DNA of 29,051 nt from DASPOF01 sp035626155 (GTDB lineage: Bacteria; Desulfobacterota; Binatia; Binatales; Binataceae). Positions 24,798 through 29,051 of the stretch are shown one piece after another (the stretch's first letter is position 1; each line of letters starts with the position of its first letter). The DNA lies in assembly GCA_035626155.1 (NCBI GenBank), contig DASPOF010000023.1, positions 1-29,051 on the forward strand, read 5' to 3'. A program made the position numbers and the translations under genes. The notes under the pieces were generated by a model. The model made no database searches. It was not told the origin of the DNA and saw nothing but the letters and a program-made list of their open reading frames with translations.

Positions 24798-26210
24798 ATG
24801 GACGCGCAAGTCATCCAAAGCTGGCTCTCGAAGATGTGGGACGAATCCGCAGTCCCCGAGCTCTCCGAATACATCCGCATCCCGAACAAATCGGTCGCGT
24901 TCGATCCCGATTGGAAGGCGCACGGCTACATGGATAGCGTCGTCGAGCGCTTTCGGCGCTGGGCGCTCGGCCGCGAGATACCGGGGATGCGGATCGAGGC
25001 CGTGCAGCTCGCCGGCCGCACGCCGCTTCTGTTCATCGAGATCGCGGGGCAATCGGATGATTGCGTGATGCTCTATGGCCACATGGACAAACAGCCCGAG
25101 ATGACGGGCTGGCGCGAGGGGCTCGATGCGTGGCGGCCGGTAATCGAGAACGAACGCCTCTACGGCCGCGGCGCGGCGGATGACGGGTACGCGATGTTCG
25201 CGAGCTTGGGCGCGATCGGGGCGCTCGCCGCGCACGGAATCCCGCACGCGCGATGCGTTGTGTTGATCGAGGCGTGCGAGGAGAGCGGCAGCTTCGATCT
25301 GCCGCATTATATCGACCATCTTGCCGGCCGGATCGGGCAGCCCAGCCTGGTCGTCGCGCTCGATTCCGGTTGCGGCAATTACGATCAGCTCTGGTGCACG
25401 ACGTCGTTGCGCGGACTCGTCGGCGGAGTTCTCACGGTCGAGGTTATGGAGGAAGGCGTTCACTCGGGCGATGCGGGGGGAATCGTACCGTGCAGTTTCC
25501 GCATCGCGCGCATGCTGCTCAGCCGCATCGAGGACGAGCGCAGCGGGGCGATCCTGCCCGCCGAGTTCCGAAGCCCCATTCCTGCGGGACGCGTCGCGCA
25601 GGCGCGCGCCGCCGCGCCGCTCCTGGGCGAAAGCGTTTACAATAAATTTCCGCTGGCGGGAGGAACGCGTCCCCAGAGCACCGATCTCGCAGAGCTGATC
25701 CTGAACCGCACCTGGCGTCCGGCGCTCAGCGTGATCGGCGCGGACGGACTACCGCGATCGGCGGAGGCGGGCAACGTCCTGCGTCCGAAGACGGCGCTCA
25801 AGCTTTCGCTGCGATTGCCGCCCTCGTGCGACGCCGAATCCGCCGGGCGCGCTCTCAAAACTCTGATGGAGCAGGATCCGCCGTATGGCGCCAGGGTCAG
25901 CTTCGAGCCTGACTGGGCGGCGCAGGGATGGGACGCGCCCGTGCTCGCTCCGTGGCTCGAGAAGTCGCTCAATGATGCATCCACGACTTACTTTGGAAAG
26001 CCGCTCGCGTACATGGGCGAGGGAGGCACGATTCCGTTCATGAGCATGCTGGGCGGGCGGTTTCCCGATGCGCAGTTCGTCGTCACCGGGGTGCTCGGGC
26101 CGGGCGCGAACGCACACGGCCCCAACGAGTTCCTGCATATCCCGACCGCGAAGCGGTTGAGCTGCTGTGTTGCAAAAGTTCTGGCGGACCATTTCCGCCG
26201 CGCCATTTGA
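24798..26210 (+). CDS. M20 family metallopeptidase
   Basis: A 470-aa M20 (ArgE/DapE/CPG2-like) hydrolase. Metal-site residues are visible: H95 and D97 in YGHMDKQPE, D128/D129 in GRGAADDGYA and E161/E162 in EACEESGS. The C-terminal HGPNEFLHI supplies the last His. A dimerisation domain sits in the middle (about 205–330). Such enzymes cleave dipeptides or deacylate amino acids in the cytoplasm. It is coupled to the upstream Gfo/Idh gene by a one-base gap, so the pair may act on one amide- or peptide-linked sugar-like compound; that is inference. Confidence 0.93.
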   Translation: MDAQVIQSWLSKMWDESAVPELSEYIRIPNKSVAFDPDWKAHGYMDSVVERFRRWALGREIPGMRIEAVQLAGRTPLLFIEIAGQSDDCVMLYGHMDKQPEMTGWREGLDAWRPVIENERLYGRGAADDGYAMFASLGAIGALAAHGIPHARCVVLIEACEESGSFDLPHYIDHLAGRIGQPSLVVALDSGCGNYDQLWCTTSLRGLVGGVLTVEVMEEGVHSGDAGGIVPCSFRIARMLLSRIEDERSGAILPAEFRSPIPAGRVAQARAAAPLLGESVYNKFPLAGGTRPQSTDLAELILNRTWRPALSVIGADGLPRSAEAGNVLRPKTALKLSLRLPPSCDAESAGRALKTLMEQDPPYGARVSFEPDWAAQGWDAPVLAPWLEKSLNDASTTYFGKPLAYMGEGGTIPFMSMLGGRFPDAQFVVTGVLGPGANAHGPNEFLHIPTAKRLSCCVAKVLADHFRRAI

Positions 26211-26382
26211 TAATTTTGGTAAATCGGGCGCACCTCTGATGGCGGGCACGCGCGCGTCATTCTTCTCCGCTTCCGCGCCCTGCCGGCGCCGGAAAATGAT
26301 GGACGATTTGCGGCCCGTAAATTCTGAACATCTCGCCCTGCCGGGCGCCTGCGTTACTATTGCGTTCGATTAGGATAAAATT

Positions 26383-27867
26383 GTGGACTTGCCGAGCAGT
26401 ACTCACGAAACGATGGATTCGGAAAGCCCCGCGCCGCCCTCTTCGCCGACCCTCGTGCCTATGATTGTCGGATGCGCGCTGTTCATGCAGACGCTCGACT
26501 CGACGATCATCTCGACCGCTTTGCCCGCCATCGCCCACTCGCTGCATGAAGATCCGATCAAGCTCAATCTCGCGATCACTTCTTATCTCCTGAGCCTCGC
26601 GGTATTCATCCCGCTGAGCGGGTGGGTAGCCGACCGGTACGGTTCGCGCACCGTGTTCCGGACGGCGATCGTGATCTTCACCATCGGCTCGGTCTGTTGC
26701 GGGATGTCCCGATCGCTGCCCGAGCTGGTCGCCTCGCGCGTCTTGCAAGGTCTCGGCGGCGCGATGATGGTGCCGGTGGGCCGGCTGGTCGTGCTTAAGT
26801 CCGTGGCCAAGTCGGAGCTGGTGATGGCGATGTCCTACCTGACGGTACCCTCGGTGCTGGGTCCGGTGGTCGGGCCGCCCGTGGGCGGGTTCATCGTTAC
26901 TTACTATTCGTGGCGATGGGTCTTCCTCATCAACGTGCCAATCGGACTGATCGGAGTCCTGCTGGTTACCCTCTTCGTCACGAATATCCGCGAGGAGGAC
27001 ATCGGGCCGCTCGACCTGCGAGGCTTCGTTCTGACCGGGTTGGGACTTGCCGGGATTGTCTTCGGCTTCGAGGCGCTCGGCCGGGGAGTGCTTCCCGTCA
27101 GTATAGTTATGACCGTGCTGGCGGGTGGAGGATTGTGCATGGGGCTCTATATCCTCCATTTCAGGCGCACTGCGTATCCCATTGTGGATCTGGGGTTGCT
27201 GCGGATACCGACTTTCACCGCGGCCACCGTCAGCGGCGGTTTCTTCCGCATGGGCATCGGCGCGCTGCCGTTTCTGCTGGCTTTGCTGCTCCAATTGGCA
27301 TTCGGTCTTAGCCCATTCGCCTCGGGCATGCTCACCTTCACCAGCGCGGCAGGATCGCTGACGATGAAATTCATCGCGCCGCCGACGATTCGCCGCTTTG
27401 GCTTCCGGTCGGTGCTGATCGGCAACGGCGTGATTAGCGGCGTCATCATGATGGGTTACGCGTTGTTCCGTCCCACGACCCCGCACTCGCTGATTATCCT
27501 CACGCTGCTGTTGGGCGGGTTTTTCCGATCGCTGCAGTTTACCGCCCTTGGTACGCTTGCCTATGCGGACGTGCCGCAGCACTTGATGAGCAACGCGAGC
27601 AGCCTGGCGAGCATGGCTCAGCAGTTGTTTCTGAGTTTCGGCGTCGGCTTCGCTGCGTTGCTGCTGCACCTCAGTGTGGGGGCCCGCGGTGCGGGAGCGC
27701 TGGCGACGCACGACTTTACTATACCGTTTATCCTGACGGGCGTTTTGTCGCTGATATCGTCGCTTCTTTTTCTGACTATCGAGCCTCGTGCGGGCGCCGA
27801 AGTGAGCGGCCATCAGACGCCGGACGATCTGTCCTCGACGGTTCGGGCGGTGGTGGAAGCGGAGTGA
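26383..27867 (+). CDS. DHA2-type MFS transporter
   Basis: A 494-aa transporter with about 14 transmembrane helices. The DHA2 markers are MQTLDSTIISTALPAIA (helix 1) and GWVADRYGSRTVFRTA (motif A), with the antiporter-type motif GPVVGPPVGGFI (about 163–174). It likely exports drugs or metabolites by proton antiport. GTG 26383 has AGGA eight bases upstream; ATG 26413 is an alternative. The TGA stop is followed by ten in-frame sense codons and then the USP ORF in the same frame. An orphan 172-bp spacer without an obvious promoter lies upstream. Confidence 0.93.
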   Translation: MDLPSSTHETMDSESPAPPSSPTLVPMIVGCALFMQTLDSTIISTALPAIAHSLHEDPIKLNLAITSYLLSLAVFIPLSGWVADRYGSRTVFRTAIVIFTIGSVCCGMSRSLPELVASRVLQGLGGAMMVPVGRLVVLKSVAKSELVMAMSYLTVPSVLGPVVGPPVGGFIVTYYSWRWVFLINVPIGLIGVLLVTLFVTNIREEDIGPLDLRGFVLTGLGLAGIVFGFEALGRGVLPVSIVMTVLAGGGLCMGLYILHFRRTAYPIVDLGLLRIPTFTAATVSGGFFRMGIGALPFLLALLLQLAFGLSPFASGMLTFTSAAGSLTMKFIAPPTIRRFGFRSVLIGNGVISGVIMMGYALFRPTTPHSLIILTLLLGGFFRSLQFTALGTLAYADVPQHLMSNASSLASMAQQLFLSFGVGFAALLLHLSVGARGAGALATHDFTIPFILTGVLSLISSLLFLTIEPRAGAEVSGHQTPDDLSSTVRAVVEAE

Positions 27868-27897
27868 ATCAGGGGTGGATTCGCCATCGATCGTAAT

Positions 27898-28764
27898 TTG
27901 GTATCGGCCAATGGTATCGCAGGAAGGAGTATCCGCCGCGTAGGATTCGAGGGGCACGCCACGCTGCCGGAAGATAAACGCGGATTCCTGGTGCCGGTTT
28001 CGAATCCCGACGGGGTCGCGCCTCTGATGGCGATTGCCCTGGCAGCGACCGAGCCGGGTGAGCCGCCTCCGCGCGTGATTGCGCTGGTACCTCGCCCGAG
28101 CGGCGGCGATCGTAGCGAATCGGCAGAGCGGGAAGGCCCCGCCCCTCCTACGCCGGCATTGATCGCGGCGATTGAGTACGCCCGAGCGCATGGCGCGGCG
28201 ATCGAGGCCGAGCCGTTATGGTCCGACAATCCCGCCGCCGACATCATCAGCGCGGCAGAGTCCGCGCGCGTCGCCTGGGTTCTTCTCGGATATCATCAGT
28301 CGGCGTTGGGCGGCGATACCATGGGCGGCGTGGTGCGCGAAGTATTCGCCAGCGCCCGAGCGCTGCCGATTAATCTCGGCGTATTTATCCACGGTACGAA
28401 TCGTCCGGTCGATCGCGTCTTCGCGGCAGTCGATGCGGGCGCGGACGGGAGGGCCGTGCTGGAGCTCGCCATCCGCATCGCACGCAGGGACCGGCGCAAA
28501 CTCCGGGCGCTCCTCGTCCCGGGCAAGATTGCACGGAACGAAGCCGGGCTCGTTGATTTGATCCGCGATGCGCGCGCAAGACTGGGCCGGCTGTTCCCCG
28601 CCGACGTGCTGACCAAGCGCAGCCTTAATCAGTTATTCAGTCAAACGCCCGGACAATTGCTGATCGTGGGAAGGAGCCTCGCCGATGAACTCGGCTTGCG
28701 GCTGGATGAAGTGCCTGCTCGCGATCGCTGCGTGATCGTCCTTCAGGGCGCCCATACGAAATAG
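27898..28764 (+). CDS. Tandem universal-stress-protein (USP-like) domain protein
   Basis: A 288-aa protein from TTG 27898, with no ATG start near the domain boundary and no convincing ribosome-binding site. Two UspA-like halves can be seen. The first is RGFLVPVSNPDGVAPLMAIAL to about 165, with AWVLLGYHQSALGGDTMGGVV. The second starts RPVDRVFAAVDAGADGRAVLELAIRIA and ends near LIVGRSLADELG. The layout resembles the cytoplasmic C-termini of Kef/CPA2-type antiporters. It is in the same reading frame as the preceding MFS gene, separated by TGA plus ten codons. It could be a stand-alone USP, a displaced transporter tail, or part of a fusion read through TGA. Confidence 0.75.
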   Translation: MVSANGIAGRSIRRVGFEGHATLPEDKRGFLVPVSNPDGVAPLMAIALAATEPGEPPPRVIALVPRPSGGDRSESAEREGPAPPTPALIAAIEYARAHGAAIEAEPLWSDNPAADIISAAESARVAWVLLGYHQSALGGDTMGGVVREVFASARALPINLGVFIHGTNRPVDRVFAAVDAGADGRAVLELAIRIARRDRRKLRALLVPGKIARNEAGLVDLIRDARARLGRLFPADVLTKRSLNQLFSQTPGQLLIVGRSLADELGLRLDEVPARDRCVIVLQGAHTK

Positions 28765-28919
28765 CCGACATCCTGAGGCTCGGGGGTCGCACTCGCAGTC
28801 GAATTCGTCTTTTCCTTAGGATTAGGATGATGATATAAGCCCGCTTGAATGGGAAGCGTGCCAGGCATTTTGTCGGCGCAGAGAATTCAGCGCGATTTTC
28901 GTGGAGGGAGGAAAGAGCG

Positions 28920-29051
28920 ATGAAGCGATTGTTTTGTATGGCGATAGCGGCGCTCGCGATGTTGAGCGTTTATCCCCGATTGGCAAGTGCGGACTGCGGG
29001 AGCAAGCTCGTTGGAACCTCGTGGACCTGTGCTTTCAATTGCAACGCATAC
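28920..29051 (+). CDS. Secreted Cys-containing protein (partial, cut by window edge)
   Basis: The first 44 codons from ATG 28920, with AGGAAAGAG in front. The start is a Sec signal peptide (MKRLFCMAIAALAMLSVYPRLASA), probably cleaved after ASA. The mature N-terminus reads DCGSKLVGTSWTCAFNCNAY, holding three cysteines in 17 residues, so a disulfide-bonded secreted or periplasmic protein is likely. The gene runs off the window, so no family can be given. Confidence 0.7.
   Translation, partial: MKRLFCMAIAALAMLSVYPRLASADCGSKLVGTSWTCAFNCNAY

Noticed and set aside
26257..28191. 644-codon minus-strand frame opposite the MFS gene
   Set aside because: Low-complexity Arg/Gln/His composition typical of an antisense shadow; the MFS gene on the other strand is certain.

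Overview
The window is GC-rich bacterial chromosome, densely packed with genes on both strands. A strong Fur box, Sec-type signal peptides, the PrkA–YeaH–SpoVR trio and a thiolase/DUF35 pair suggest a Gram-negative, soil-type heterotroph, perhaps an uncultured deltaproteobacterial-like or Binatota-like lineage. That placement is inference only. I see no rRNA, tRNA, CRISPR array, insertion sequence or prophage. No gene-free stretch exceeds about 300 bases.

Left part (1–5550). A DUF2147 exported protein (cut by the left edge) and a GNAT acetyltransferase form a coupled minus-strand pair, divergent from a TetR regulator. Their shared spacer carries 13-bp-spaced direct repeats that look like an operator. 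Next is an XRE antitoxin-like gene preceded by a tiny overlapping ORF that may be what is left of a toxin. The Fur-box-controlled feoA-feoB ferrous iron uptake operon follows. A small zinc-ribbon gene with its own terminator and an exported protein of unknown function close the section.

Middle part (5600–16400). The stress module prkA–yeaH–spoVR lies on the minus strand, preceded on the same strand by an MBL-fold hydrolase and a small CopD-like membrane protein. An amidase runs divergently from these. An EamA/DMT exporter and a thiolase-like/DUF35 pair follow on the minus strand.

Right part (16500–29051). A type B carboxylesterase diverges from a GNAT–MFS pair. Then come a one-chain NDP-forming acyl-CoA synthetase with its ATP-grasp half first, an MDR-type quinone oxidoreductase-like enzyme, and a tightly coupled Gfo/Idh/MocA dehydrogenase plus M20 peptidase. 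A DHA2 multidrug-type MFS transporter is followed in the same reading frame, after one TGA and ten sense codons, by a tandem universal-stress (USP) ORF. The window ends in the start of a secreted Cys-containing protein.

Taken together the region combines iron uptake, a starvation/stress kinase module and scattered catabolic and transport genes for acyl-CoA, ester, amide and sugar-like substrates. I find no clear-cut new defence system. The spots most worth a second look are the MFS–TGA–USP arrangement, the antitoxin with a degenerate partner, the TetR operator array, and the thiolase-like enzyme that lacks the C-terminal catalytic Cys.
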